64,000 nt of DNA, from contig NZ_BBWQ01000020.1 of NCBI RefSeq assembly GCF_001463885.1, forward strand, positions 62,001 through 126,000. Reading direction: 5' to 3'. The stretch's first letter is position 1. Each line of letters starts with the position of its first letter. The stretch is from Aureimonas altamirensis. GTDB taxonomy: Bacteria; Pseudomonadota; Alphaproteobacteria; Rhizobiales; Rhizobiaceae. Positions 35,192 to 44,253 of this stretch are shown one piece after another. The position numbers and the translations under genes are program-made. The notes under the pieces are model-generated. The model ran no database searches. It was not told where the DNA came from and saw only the letters and a program-made list of their open reading frames with translations.

Positions 35192-35662
35192 ATGAGATAT
35201 CTGACAAGGCCGGTCAACTGGCTGGTGGCCTCCGCGCTGCTGGTTCTGGTGGGCATCACCAATTACGGCGTCTTCATGCGCTATGTCATGGGCCAGCCCG
35301 TGCATTGGGGTGAAGAAATGAGCGCTTTGCTGCTCATCTGGATCGTGATGGTGGGCGCCATCGCGGCAGAGCGCGATGGCCAGCACCTGACCATATCGGT
35401 CTTCACCGACATCCTGCCGGAAGGCGTGCGCCGCGGGCTCGAGCTGGCGGTCACGCTGGCCTCGGCGGCGCTGCTGTTCTACCTCGCCTGGCTCGGCTGG
35501 CAGTTGGCCATGTCGACGCAGTTCCGCGTTACCGCCATCCTGCGCATTCCGCAGATGTACCTGAACCTTGCTTTGCCCGTCGGCTTCGCCGGCACGGGCC
35601 TCTACATGCTGCACGCCGCCTATGCCGGCCTGACGCGGCCCAGGGCGGGAGACGACCGTTGA
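35192..35662 (+). CDS. TRAP transporter small permease (DctQ family)
   Basis: This 156-residue protein has four hydrophobic segments and the DctQ features FMRYVMGQPVHWGEEMSALLLIW and AAERDGQHLTI. It bridges the binding protein and the large DctM subunit in the inner membrane. The gene lies 18 bp after dctP-type gene and overlaps the next by 4 bp. Confidence 0.93.
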   Translation: MRYLTRPVNWLVASALLVLVGITNYGVFMRYVMGQPVHWGEEMSALLLIWIVMVGAIAAERDGQHLTISVFTDILPEGVRRGLELAVTLASAALLFYLAWLGWQLAMSTQFRVTAILRIPQMYLNLALPVGFAGTGLYMLHAAYAGLTRPRAGDDR

Positions 35663-36933
35663 GCCTGTCCACCATCATCCTGTTCATGCTGGCGCTGATC
35701 GCGCTCAACATGCGGCTCTACCTCGCCATCATCGCGGCGACGCTGTGCTACTTCCTGTTCATTGCGCCGTTGCCCATCGGCATCGCGGTGCAGCGGCTCG
35801 TCGGCCCGACGCAGAACGCCTCGCTGCTGGCGATCCCCTTCTTCATCCTGCTCGGCACCCTGATGGCGCATACCGGCATTGCCGAGCGTATGCTGAAGAT
35901 CGCCGATCTTCTCGTCGGGCGGGTGCGCGGCGGCATGGCATTGGCAAACGTGATGCTGTCCACCCTGATGGGCGGGCTCAGCGCATCCAATCTGGCCGAC
36001 GCCGCCATGACGGCGCGCATGATGGTGCCGGAAATGGAAAAGCGCGGATACGACCGCGCCTTCTCGTCGGCGCTGACGGCGGCCAGCTCGCTGATCACGC
36101 CCATCATACCGCCCGGCATCGCGCTGATCATCTACGCGCTTCTGGCGAACGTCTCCGTCGGGCGCATGTTCATGGCCGGCATCCTGCCCGGCCTGCTCCT
36201 GGCCGCTATCCTGATGCTGACGACCTACATCGTTTCGGTGCGGCGCGGCTACAAGCCATCGCGGCAAACGGCGCCGAGCGCGCAGGAGGTGGGCACGACC
36301 CTCTTTGGGGCATGGCCGGCGATCTTCCTCGTCATCGCCGTCATCGGCGGCATCAGGGCCAATATCTTCACGCCGACGGAGGCCGGCGCCTTTGCGGTGC
36401 TGTTCGTGATCTTCGTCGGCTTCATCGTCTCGCGCGAGATGCGCCTGTCGCATGTGGGTGATGCGCTGCTGGAAACCGGCAAATCCACCGCGTCGATCAT
36501 GCTGGTCATCATGGCGTCGTCGGCGCTGGCCTGGGTGTTCTCGCTCGAGCAGGTCGGACAGCAACTGGCCTCGGTCATCACGGCGACGACGAGCAATCCC
36601 TGGATCTTCCTGTTGATCATGAACGGGGTGTTCCTCGGGCTCGGCCTGTTGATCGAGGGCACGGCGCTGATGATCGTGCTGGTGCCGATCCTGCTGCCGA
36701 CGGTCCTGGAACTGGGGATCGACCCAATCCACTTCGGCATCGTCATGATCGTCAACCTGTCGATCGGTACGATGACGCCGCCCGTGGGCACGGTGATGCT
36801 GGTGGTCTGCAACATCACCAGGGTTTCCGTGGGCGCCTTCACGCGGGAGGCGACCAGCCTTTATATCGCGCTGCTGGTGGCGCTGCTGCTGGTGACGTTC
36901 GTGCCGGCCATCTCGCTTGCGCTGGCGGGGTAG
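35659..36933 (+). CDS. TRAP transporter large permease (DctM family)
   Basis: This 424-residue channel subunit has about 12 hydrophobic segments and DctM motifs including LIALNMRLYLAI, LLAIPFFILLGTLM, ITPIIPPGIALIIYA and the C-terminal TPPVGTVMLV. It transports the ligand with sodium using the DctP/DctQ partners encoded upstream. Translation starts at TTG 35659, which overlaps the upstream TGA stop (TTGA), so expression depends on coupling. It ends the apiose-associated region. Confidence 0.94.
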   Translation: MSLSTIILFMLALIALNMRLYLAIIAATLCYFLFIAPLPIGIAVQRLVGPTQNASLLAIPFFILLGTLMAHTGIAERMLKIADLLVGRVRGGMALANVMLSTLMGGLSASNLADAAMTARMMVPEMEKRGYDRAFSSALTAASSLITPIIPPGIALIIYALLANVSVGRMFMAGILPGLLLAAILMLTTYIVSVRRGYKPSRQTAPSAQEVGTTLFGAWPAIFLVIAVIGGIRANIFTPTEAGAFAVLFVIFVGFIVSREMRLSHVGDALLETGKSTASIMLVIMASSALAWVFSLEQVGQQLASVITATTSNPWIFLLIMNGVFLGLGLLIEGTALMIVLVPILLPTVLELGIDPIHFGIVMIVNLSIGTMTPPVGTVMLVVCNITRVSVGAFTREATSLYIALLVALLLVTFVPAISLALAG

Positions 36934-37043
36934 CATCGAAGCGAGGGGGCGGAAGCGCGCACGTTGCCGTCGGCCGCCGCTTCGGCCATGATGCGCAAAA
37001 CCGGTTCGGGTTCGGGCCGGCGTTCCACCCCCTTATTTCGGAC

Positions 37044-38123
37044 ATGCCGATCATGGCCCATCGCGCAAGCGCCATCCGCCTTTTCCTGACGAGCGGGCTG
37101 GCGCTCGCCACGCTGGCGGTTCCGCCTTCGGCACTCGCCTGCACGCGCTTTGTCTATATCGGTGCCGACGATGCCGTCGTGACCGCACGGTCGATGGACT
37201 GGAAGGCCGAGATCGGCACCAACCTCTATATCCTTCCACGCGGCATTGCGCGCACCGGCGAGGCGGGGGAAAACTCGCTGGAGTGGACGGCGAAATACGG
37301 GTCCGTCGTCGCGACGGGCTACGACGTGTCAACGACCGACGGGGTCAACGAGCAGGGGCTGGTGGCCAATCTGCTGTGGTTGACCGAATCCGAATATCCA
37401 GCCTTCGACGCGTCGTCCAGGCCGGGCCTGACCATCGCCGCATGGGCACAATACGCGCTGGACAATTTCGCGACGGTGGCCGAGGCGGTTGCCGTCATGG
37501 GCGATCCGCCCTTCACCATCGTCACGGATGCCGTCCCGGGCGAGGACCGGCTGACCACGCTGCATCTTTCCCTGTCGGATTCGACCGGCGACAGCGCCAT
37601 CTTCGAATATATCGATGGGCGGCTGGTGGTGCATCACGGACGGCAGTACCAGGTGATGACGAACTCGCCCACCTATGACGAGCAGCTTGCGCTTGCCGCA
37701 TACTGGTCGCAGATCGGCGGCACGGTGATGCTGCCCGGCACCAACCGGGCATCGGATCGCTTTGCGCGGGCCGGTTTCTACATCAAGGCAATTCCGCAGG
37801 CCGCCCCGCAAAAGGAAACGCTGGCCAGCGTCTTCGGCATCATCCGCAACGTGTCGGTGCCGCTGGGCATCTCGACACCCGACCAGCCGGAAATCTCGTC
37901 GACGCGCTGGCGTACGGTCTACGACCACAAGGCGCGGCTCTACTTCTTCGAATCCGCGATGACGCCCAATACGTTCTGGGTCGATCTGAAGGCGGTGGAT
38001 TTTGCAGAAGGGGCAGAGGTCAAGCGTCTGGACCTTGGCCCGCAGCAGGACCACACCTTCTCGGGCAATGCGACGGCCGACTTCAAGCCGGCCGCGCCAT
38101 TCCAGTTTCTCGGGCTACGCTAG
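37044..38123 (+). CDS. Choloylglycine hydrolase-family (Ntn) amidase, secreted
   Basis: This protein of about 359 residues is an N-terminal nucleophile hydrolase of the linear amide C-N hydrolase family (bile salt hydrolase, penicillin V acylase and relatives). The signal peptide ends ALA immediately before the nucleophile Cys (33rd residue from this start; CTRFVYIGADDAVVTARSMDW). Other family residues are the Arg/Asp of ARSMDW, GVNEQGLVANLLWL and MTNSPTYDEQ. It is predicted periplasmic. An ATG at 37053 is equally possible as start. It stands alone; its substrate could be an N-acyl compound such as an acyl-homoserine lactone or penicillin, but this is not shown. Confidence 0.88.
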   Translation: MPIMAHRASAIRLFLTSGLALATLAVPPSALACTRFVYIGADDAVVTARSMDWKAEIGTNLYILPRGIARTGEAGENSLEWTAKYGSVVATGYDVSTTDGVNEQGLVANLLWLTESEYPAFDASSRPGLTIAAWAQYALDNFATVAEAVAVMGDPPFTIVTDAVPGEDRLTTLHLSLSDSTGDSAIFEYIDGRLVVHHGRQYQVMTNSPTYDEQLALAAYWSQIGGTVMLPGTNRASDRFARAGFYIKAIPQAAPQKETLASVFGIIRNVSVPLGISTPDQPEISSTRWRTVYDHKARLYFFESAMTPNTFWVDLKAVDFAEGAEVKRLDLGPQQDHTFSGNATADFKPAAPFQFLGLR

Positions 38124-38129
38124 GGGCGG

Positions 38130-39143
38130 CTAGCGCGCCGGCTGCACGGCTGCGGCCTTTTCCAGGCCGAAATCGCGGAACCTGAAGTCGAACTCGTCTT
38201 CGGCCTTCAGCGTCTTGCCGGGGAAGGCGCCGCCTGCCTGCAGAAGATCGATCGTCTTCTGCTGGATGGGTACGATGGCCTCGAGGCCCGGCGCCCGGGT
38301 CGCATCGCCTTCGCTGATCCACACCTGTTCGGCATCGTCCTGCGACAGCCGCTGGTCCTTGACGAGATAGTCGGCGATCCACGTGTCCCGATTGCCGTTC
38401 CTCCAGGCATGGGCGCGGTACCAGGCCTCGACGAAATCGGCGATGGCCGCAGCCTGAGCCGGATCGTCCAGCGCGGTTTTGGCGGCGTAGAGATATTTGA
38501 GGTTGGTTGCGGTTCCCGGAGCGTTGTCGAGGGCGCGTGCGCCCTGCCCTTCCACCGAGGCCAGGTACCGTGCCCGGTCCGGCTGCTTGAGCACGGCGGC
38601 GTCGATCTGGCCGCCGCGCAGGGCATCGGCAAACTCCGAAAGGCCGAGATTGACCGGCTCGATATCGGCGATGCCCAATCCGACGGCTTCGAGATTGCGC
38701 AGTACCGTCGCCTGCTGGGCCGTACCGACATTGATGCCGACGCGCTTGCCCTTCAGGTCCTCAAGCGTCTCGATGCCGCTGCCCGGCGCCGTCGTGACGA
38801 GGTTGCCCGGCCCGGCGGTGACGACGGCGCCCACCACGACAACACCGGCATCGGAATAATGCGCCAGGATCGGCGGAACGTCGCCCACCGCGCCCACCTG
38901 GGCGGCTCCGGCGCGGATGGCTTCCAGGCGCAGCGGGCCGCTGCTGAAATTGGCGTAGGTGACGTCCGCGGCGAGTTTATCCTGCTCGCCCGAAAGCTTG
39001 AGAAGGCTGGCGACATAGTTGGCGTCGTCGGCGATCACGAGGCTTGTGCCGGGCGGCACATCGCGCGGCAGAGGCTGTTCGGCCGACGCCGTGATCGGCA
39101 GAAGCAGAGTTGCGGCAAGCAGCAGTCCGGAAAGTCGTTTCAT
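38130..39143 (-). CDS. ABC transporter substrate-binding protein, SsuA/TauA-like
   Basis: This 337-residue periplasmic protein has a signal peptide ending ASA (about residue 21) and belongs to the NitT/TauT group. Typical segments are VGAVGDVPPILAHYSDAG, LEDLKGKRVGINVGTAQQATVLRNL and DIEPVNLGLSEFADALRGGQIDA. It is the last gene of the minus-strand operon monooxygenase-permease-ATPase-binding protein, with an ATGA overlap at 39140-39143. The context points to an organosulfur or related compound. Confidence 0.9.
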   Translation of the reverse strand: MKRLSGLLLAATLLLPITASAEQPLPRDVPPGTSLVIADDANYVASLLKLSGEQDKLAADVTYANFSSGPLRLEAIRAGAAQVGAVGDVPPILAHYSDAGVVVVGAVVTAGPGNLVTTAPGSGIETLEDLKGKRVGINVGTAQQATVLRNLEAVGLGIADIEPVNLGLSEFADALRGGQIDAAVLKQPDRARYLASVEGQGARALDNAPGTATNLKYLYAAKTALDDPAQAAAIADFVEAWYRAHAWRNGNRDTWIADYLVKDQRLSQDDAEQVWISEGDATRAPGLEAIVPIQQKTIDLLQAGGAFPGKTLKAEDEFDFRFRDFGLEKAAAVQPAR

Positions 39144-39892
39144 GGGTTCGCACTCCTGTGGGCATGGCCGGCGGGGACGCCGAGCTCGGTGAGGATTCGG
39201 TTGCGCGCCTGAAGGAAGGCTTCGGCAGACAGGCGCACGTCGGAGATGTCTTCGTCGTAGGCGATGCGCCCCTCGGCGATCATCACGACCCTGTCGGCAA
39301 GGCTGAGCGCCTCCTCGACATCGTGGGTCACGAAAAGCACGGCCGGGCGATGGCGCGCGCACAGGTCGAGCAGCAGCCGCTGCATACGGATGCGGGTCAG
39401 CGCGTCGAGCGCGCTGAACGGCTCGTCGGCAAGGATCAGTTCGGGATCGCGGACAAGCGAGCGCGCCAGCGCAACCCGCTGCTGCTCTCCGCCCGAAAGC
39501 ATTCTCGGCCAGGCATCCTCGCGGCCGGCAAGCCCCACTTCCGCAAGGGCGGCGGAGGCACGCTCCCGGATGCCGGGGCGCCATGCCCCCAGAACCACGT
39601 TGTCGACCACGCTTGCCCAGGGCAGCAAACGCGAATCGTGGAACAGAACGGCGCGGCGACCGGGCACAGAGACCCGCCCCGTACCTTCTGCGCCGTCGTC
39701 CAGCCCGGCCACCGCCCGCAGCAGCGTGCTCTTGCCGCAGCCGCTTTTGCCGAGCAGGGCGACGAACTCTCCGCGCCGTATGGACAGATCGATGCCGGAC
39801 AGGACCTCGCGTCCGTCGAAGGCGCGCCGCAGGCGCTGGATGCGAACCACCTCCGGCTCCGGCGACGGGTTCAGGCTATGGAGCTGCGCCAT
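39140..39892 (-). CDS. ABC transporter ATP-binding protein, SsuB/TauB-like
   Basis: This 250-residue ATPase has Walker A GKSGCGKST at residues 48-56, signature LSGGEQQR and Walker B LILADEP, followed by the switch His in VTHDVEEAL. It is of the nitrate/sulfonate/taurine group. The start ATG at 39892 lies 22 bp inside the end of the permease gene, indicating coupling. It works with the permease at 39871 and the binding protein at 38130. Confidence 0.93.
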   Translation of the reverse strand: MAQLHSLNPSPEPEVVRIQRLRRAFDGREVLSGIDLSIRRGEFVALLGKSGCGKSTLLRAVAGLDDGAEGTGRVSVPGRRAVLFHDSRLLPWASVVDNVVLGAWRPGIRERASAALAEVGLAGREDAWPRMLSGGEQQRVALARSLVRDPELILADEPFSALDALTRIRMQRLLLDLCARHRPAVLFVTHDVEEALSLADRVVMIAEGRIAYDEDISDVRLSAEAFLQARNRILTELGVPAGHAHRSANP

Positions 39893-40707
39893 GACAATGC
39901 CCTCCTTTCGGCAAGGCGGACGATGGCATCGGAGCCGAACCCAAGCGCGCCGTAGAGCACCAGCCCCACCAGCACCACTTCGGTCTGGCCGTAGATCCGC
40001 GCCTGCGTGATCATGAAGCCGATGCCGCTGGTCGCATTGATGGTTTCCACCACCACAAGGGCCGTCCACGAATGGGTGACGGCAAGGCGAAGGCCGGTGA
40101 AGAACCCCGGCAGCGACGCGGGAAACACCACGTGGCGCAGGAAGCGCGCGCGGCTCAGCGACACCGCCTGGCCCAGCTCCACGTAACGGCGGTCGATGCC
40201 GCGCAGGGCGGCGTGGGTATTGATGTAGATGGGTACCAGGGTTCCGAGTGCGATGATGCTGATCTTCATCGTTTCGTCGATGCCGAGCCAGATGATGAAA
40301 AGCGGGATCAGCGCAAGGTTCGGGATCGAGCGCTTGACCTGCACGAGCCCGTCGATCAGCGCGTCGCCCAACCGGGTCAGCCCGGCCACGACCGCCAGGA
40401 CGAAGCCGGCGGCCACGCCGATGCCCAGCCCGAGCCCGGCACGGTGCAGCGAGGCCGCGATATCGGTGGCCAGCGTACCGCTGGCCACCATGTCGAAGAA
40501 GCTGTCCACCACGGCATCGGGGCCCGGCATCTTGGCCGGGGGCAGCCATCCCGCGCCCGAGGCCACATACCACGCAGCCAGCACCAGCAACGGCCCTGCC
40601 AACCGTTGCAGCGGCCATGGCCGGGGCGGCACGAGGCGTTTTGCATCGCCCTGCGTTACGACGCGCGGCGCAGAAACCGGGCCGGCCTTGTCCACAACGG
40701 CACTCAT
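39871..40707 (-). CDS. ABC transporter permease, SsuC/TauC-like
   Basis: This 278-residue permease has about six membrane segments and the binding-protein-dependent transport loop (ELGQAVSLSRARFLRHVVFP). KRSIPNLALIPLFIIWLGIDE is characteristic of the SsuC/TauC group. The ATG at 40707 overlaps the stop of the monooxygenase gene (ATGA). Confidence 0.92.
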   Translation of the reverse strand: MSAVVDKAGPVSAPRVVTQGDAKRLVPPRPWPLQRLAGPLLVLAAWYVASGAGWLPPAKMPGPDAVVDSFFDMVASGTLATDIAASLHRAGLGLGIGVAAGFVLAVVAGLTRLGDALIDGLVQVKRSIPNLALIPLFIIWLGIDETMKISIIALGTLVPIYINTHAALRGIDRRYVELGQAVSLSRARFLRHVVFPASLPGFFTGLRLAVTHSWTALVVVETINATSGIGFMITQARIYGQTEVVLVGLVLYGALGFGSDAIVRLAERRALSWRSSIA

Positions 40708-42050
40708 TCCGCGGCAACCCGCTGCTGGCCATGCGCGCGCCATTCGGGCCGTGGCAGGCCGAGATGCTCGCGCAGGGTCCGCCCCTCGTAGTCTTCCCGG
40801 AAAAGCCCCTTGCGCTGGAGGATCGGAACGACCGTCTCCACGAAATCGGACAGGGAGCCCGGCAGCGACGGCGGGATCAGGTTGAAGCCGTCCGCAGCGG
40901 CGCCATCGAACCATTCGACGATCGTCGCGGAGATCTGCTCCGGCGTTCCCGTGGCGATGCGGTGCCCGCGCCCCGCGCTCAAGCGCCGCAGAAGCTGGCG
41001 CAGCGTCAGATGCTCGTTGTCGGTCAGCCGATGGACCAGGTCGTGCCGGCTCTTCTGGTGGGTGCCGACCGAGTCGCGCGGCGGAATATGCACCGCGTCA
41101 TCCAGATCGTGGCCGGAGAAGTCGATGCCCGTCACACGCTTCAACTGCGCCAGTCCGTAGGTGGGCAGGGTCAAATCCTCGAAGGTCTCGCGCCGTGCCC
41201 ATGCCTCTTCCTCGGTGCCGCCGATGAAAAACGACAGGCCCGGCAGGATGTGAACCAGAGCCGGGTTTCGCCCATGGCGCGCAATGCGCGACTTGACGTC
41301 CGCATAGAAGCGTCGCGCATCGTCGAAATCCGGCTGGGCGGTAAAGATCGCTTCCGCATGCCGGGCGGCAAGCTCCTTTCCCGGTTCGGACGATCCTGCC
41401 TGGAAGATGACCGGCCGCCCCTGCGGCGAGCGGGGAATTTCCAACGGCCCTGCCACGCGGAAATGCTGCCCCTCATGGTGAAGGCGATGGATTTTTTCCG
41501 GGTTGACCAGAATGCCGGCCTGCTTGTCGCCGACGACGGCGTCGTCTTCCCAACTGTCCCACAGGCCGGTGGTCACGCGCAGGAATTCGTCGGCACGGGC
41601 ATAGCGCTCGTCCGGTGCGGGATGGCTGCCGAAGCTGAAATTGGCGGAGGCCTCGTCATTGGCGGTCGTCACGACGTTCCAGGCGGCCCGCCCCTGGCTG
41701 ACATGGTCCAGTGTCGCAAAGCGACGTGCCAGGCCATAGGGGTCGTTGTAGGTGGTCGACGCGGTTGCCACCAGGCCCACATGGCTCGTCACCCCGGAGA
41801 GGGCTGCGATCAACGTGAAGGGGTCCAGGCTGTCCCATGGACGGTCCTGCGGCCTGTCCTTCAGCACCGGGTGGTCTGCAAAGAAGATGGCGTCCAGTTT
41901 GCCGGCCTCGGCAATGCGGGCCAACCGGCGAAAGTGTTCGATGTCGGTAACGGCGCGGATGTCGGTTTCCGGCAGCCGCCATGCGGCCTCGTGCTGGCCG
42001 ACATTGCGCAGGAATGCGTTGAGGTGAAGTTGGCGGCGCCGAGCGGACAT
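40704..42050 (-). CDS. LLM-class flavin-dependent monooxygenase, NtaA/SnaA/DszA family
   Basis: This 448-residue protein is a bacterial luciferase-like monooxygenase that uses reduced flavin and O2. Family marks are LHLNAFLRNVGQHEAAWRLP, DAIFFADHPVL, ATASTTYNDPYGLARRFATLDHVSQGRAAWNVVTT and GRPVIFQAGSSEPGKELAARHAEAIFT. Members cleave C-S or C-N bonds, for example dibenzothiophene sulfone or nitrilotriacetate. It is first in the operon with an SsuABC-like importer, which favours sulfur scavenging. No flavin reductase gene is adjacent. A CGGAGGGA site lies before the ATG. Confidence 0.9.
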   Translation of the reverse strand: MSARRRQLHLNAFLRNVGQHEAAWRLPETDIRAVTDIEHFRRLARIAEAGKLDAIFFADHPVLKDRPQDRPWDSLDPFTLIAALSGVTSHVGLVATASTTYNDPYGLARRFATLDHVSQGRAAWNVVTTANDEASANFSFGSHPAPDERYARADEFLRVTTGLWDSWEDDAVVGDKQAGILVNPEKIHRLHHEGQHFRVAGPLEIPRSPQGRPVIFQAGSSEPGKELAARHAEAIFTAQPDFDDARRFYADVKSRIARHGRNPALVHILPGLSFFIGGTEEEAWARRETFEDLTLPTYGLAQLKRVTGIDFSGHDLDDAVHIPPRDSVGTHQKSRHDLVHRLTDNEHLTLRQLLRRLSAGRGHRIATGTPEQISATIVEWFDGAAADGFNLIPPSLPGSLSDFVETVVPILQRKGLFREDYEGRTLREHLGLPRPEWRAHGQQRVAAE

Positions 42051-42085
42051 CTGTCCCTCCGATCGTTGGTCACGCCTTATCAGTC

Positions 42086-42106
42086 TATAAATTTTGTATA
42101 TTTATA
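42086..42106. promoter_or_regulatory. AT-rich inverted repeat upstream of the monooxygenase operon
   Basis: TATAAAT (42086-42092) and ATTTATA (42100-42106) are perfect 7-bp complements with a 7-bp spacer, 36 bp before the operon start, in an otherwise GC-rich stretch. It may be a promoter and/or the site of a sulfur-responsive LysR protein encoded elsewhere; no regulator is adjacent. Confidence 0.4.
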
Positions 42107-42170
42107 AGCGACGCTATTGCGCATTTGGGCTTGCCGGAGAAAATTCTGTTCCAGTTTACCGGGCCTTGCG

Positions 42171-42833
42171 CTAACCGGCGCGCCGCCTAAGGCACAGATC
42201 CGCCAGGAAGCAGGTTGGGCATGCCGGCGCACGGGCGTGGCACACCGCTTTGCCGAACTGGATCAGCCAGAAATGCCCGTCCCGCAGCGCCCAGCGGGGC
42301 GCCCGCGCCGCAAGCTCGTCGGCCGTGCGGTCGGCAGTGGGGGCGTGGGTCAGGCCAAGCCGGTTGGCCACGCGAAAGACATGGGTATCGACGGCAATCA
42401 CAGGCCGGTCGTAGACGAAGGACAGCATGATATCGGCGCATTTACGCCCGACGCCGGGCAGCGCCGTCAGCCCTTCGCGCGTGGTCGGCACGGCTCCGCC
42501 ATGCCTGTCCAGCAGGGCCGCCGCCATGCGCAGGATGTTGCGTGCCTTGGCATTGTAGAGGCCGCAGGGGCGGATCGCTCCAGCGATCACGGCCTCGTCC
42601 AGCGCCAGCATCGCCGCTGGCGTATCGGCAAGGCGAAACAGGGCATCGGCAGCCAGCCGCGTGTTGGCGTCGCGGCTTTGCGCCGACAGCATGCAGGCCA
42701 CCAAGGCGCGAAACGGGTCCGCTTCGCCCTTCGGCCCCTTGGCGCCCTCGACCCGCCCCGGCATATGCGTCCGCAGCCGGTGGAAGCATTCCTGTACCTC
42801 TGCCGGAGACAGGCGTTCAGAGTGCGCCTTCAT
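42171..42833 (-). CDS. Endonuclease III-like DNA glycosylase (HhH-GPD family)
   Basis: This 220-residue protein has the endonuclease III fold. The helix-hairpin-helix LPGVGRKCADIML carries the catalytic Lys, and VDTHVFRVANRLGL carries the catalytic Asp. Four cysteines spaced C-X6-C-X2-C-X5-C at the C-terminus (CHARAPACPTCFLADLC) form the [4Fe-4S] cluster. It probably removes oxidised pyrimidines in base excision repair. It overlaps the upstream membrane-protein gene by 17 bp. It may be a paralogue of the main nth. Confidence 0.9.
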   Translation of the reverse strand: MKAHSERLSPAEVQECFHRLRTHMPGRVEGAKGPKGEADPFRALVACMLSAQSRDANTRLAADALFRLADTPAAMLALDEAVIAGAIRPCGLYNAKARNILRMAAALLDRHGGAVPTTREGLTALPGVGRKCADIMLSFVYDRPVIAVDTHVFRVANRLGLTHAPTADRTADELAARAPRWALRDGHFWLIQFGKAVCHARAPACPTCFLADLCLRRRAG

Positions 42834-43356
42834 CGTCTTTCTCGGGCGGGTCGTTCACCTGCCGCTCGGCGCTGACGCTCAGCAATTGATAAGCCCCGAG
42901 CCCGACGAACAGCAGCACGCCGACAAACAGAAGGATGGTCGGGTAGATCATGCGGGAGAAGTCCTCCTTGCCCGCCTGGAATACCGTGACGACCGCCTCC
43001 AGAAGGACCGCGATGACGATGGTGGAGATGAATTTCGTCAGGCTGCGGCGCGCCTCGGCGGCCTGCCGCATTTCGCGGCCCCGGATCGCCTCCTCCTCGA
43101 GCAGGTATTTCCCGACATCGAAGACGGCGATGGCGATGACCGTGTAGCCCACGGCTTCCAGCAGGGCCGGCCCGACATCCTGGTCGGGCACGGTCCAGCT
43201 TTGCCAGACGTCTGCCAGCGCATAGGCGATCAATCCGCCGGCGAGCAGCATGAGCACGATGCTTGCGACGCCGAATGCGGCGCGCGTCAGAAACTCGAAC
43301 AAGGGATCCACCCGGAAATGCTTGGCGACGCGAGGTAAGTGCGCGACACGCATCAC
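42817..43356 (-). CDS. Integral membrane protein of unknown function
   Basis: This 179-residue protein has four predicted membrane segments in two pairs: about residues 26-48 and 65-85, then about 110-128 and 140-160. Between the pairs is a charged cytoplasmic loop (EEEAIRGREMRQAAEARRSLTKF). The short acidic tail ends EKDDEGAL. The layout resembles PsiE-like phosphate-starvation proteins, but I see no decisive motif. It overlaps the glycosylase gene downstream by 17 bp, so the two are probably co-transcribed. Confidence 0.72.
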   Translation of the reverse strand: MMRVAHLPRVAKHFRVDPLFEFLTRAAFGVASIVLMLLAGGLIAYALADVWQSWTVPDQDVGPALLEAVGYTVIAIAVFDVGKYLLEEEAIRGREMRQAAEARRSLTKFISTIVIAVLLEAVVTVFQAGKEDFSRMIYPTILLFVGVLLFVGLGAYQLLSVSAERQVNDPPEKDDEGAL

Positions 43357-43365
43357 TTGGCAAGG

Positions 43366-44148
43366 TCAGACGATGCCGGGATATGTGCCGCCATCGATCA
43401 GCAGGCTCTGGCCGGTGATGTAGCCGGCCTGTGCCGAGCACAGGAAGGCGCAGACCGTGCCGAATTCTTCGGGCGTGCCGAAGCGGCCGGCCGGGATGCT
43501 CTTTCGGCGCTCATCCGCCAATTGCGCCTTGTCGACACCGCGTGCCGCGCTCTCCCGCTCCATCGAGCCGCTCAGCCTGTCCGTGTCGAAGGCGCCGGGC
43601 AGCAGGAAATTGATGGTCACGTTGGCCCCTGCCACCTGCCGTGCCACGCCGCCGAGAAAACCCGTCAGGCCGGCGCGTGCGCCGCTGGACAAGTCCAGCA
43701 TGGGAAGCGGCATCTTAACCGAGGCGGAGGTGATGTTGACGATGCGCCCGAACCGCCGCTCGACCATGCCGTCGATGACGCGCTGCACCAGGTCGACCGG
43801 CGCGATCATGTTGGCCTGCAGACCGGCCAGCATCGCCGCCTCGTCCACCTGCCGGAAATCGCGCAGAGGGGGGCCGCCATTATTGTTGACGAGAATGTCG
43901 ACCTGCCCGCCGGCAGCCGCAACCAGCTCGGCCCGCAGGCCCGCATCGTCCAGATTGCCGGCGACGGCCACGATGTCGGCACCCGTCTCTTCGGCAATGG
44001 TGCGCGCCACGGGCTCTATCGATTCGGGTGTGCGGCCATTCATCACCACGCGCGCACCCTCGCGCGCCAGCGCCGTCGCGCAGGCCCGGCCAAGGCCGCG
44101 GCTGGATGCGCAGACGATGGCCGTACGGCCGGCAATTCCAAGATCCAT
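43366..44148 (-). CDS. SDR-family protein lacking the canonical Tyr-Lys pair
   Basis: This 260-residue SDR homologue has a nucleotide site (ASSRGLGRACATALAREGA), an NNNGG motif in place of NNAG, and the C-terminal GQSLLIDGGTYPG. In the active-site segment after NITSAS, alignment to classical SDRs puts Ser where the catalytic Tyr should be and Arg where Lys should be (LSSGARAGL). It may bind NAD(P) without ordinary dehydrogenase chemistry, or use other residues. The ATG at 44148 was chosen because it begins MDLGIAGRTAIV. It is divergent from the cupin gene. Confidence 0.85.
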   Translation of the reverse strand: MDLGIAGRTAIVCASSRGLGRACATALAREGARVVMNGRTPESIEPVARTIAEETGADIVAVAGNLDDAGLRAELVAAAGGQVDILVNNNGGPPLRDFRQVDEAAMLAGLQANMIAPVDLVQRVIDGMVERRFGRIVNITSASVKMPLPMLDLSSGARAGLTGFLGGVARQVAGANVTINFLLPGAFDTDRLSGSMERESAARGVDKAQLADERRKSIPAGRFGTPEEFGTVCAFLCSAQAGYITGQSLLIDGGTYPGIV

Positions 44149-44253
44149 AGGATAGTCCCCTTCCCTCGTTGCAACCATTGATCGTAAGTTCGACCTGGGA
44201 ATCAAGCCGGCTGCAAGCCGGCACCATCCGCGCCGAGGGAGGAAAAAGCGAGG

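Noticed and set aside
44200-44235. AAGCCGGC direct repeat before the cupin gene
   Set aside because: Two copies of an 8-mer in GC-rich DNA are easily due to chance and no other structure supports a function.
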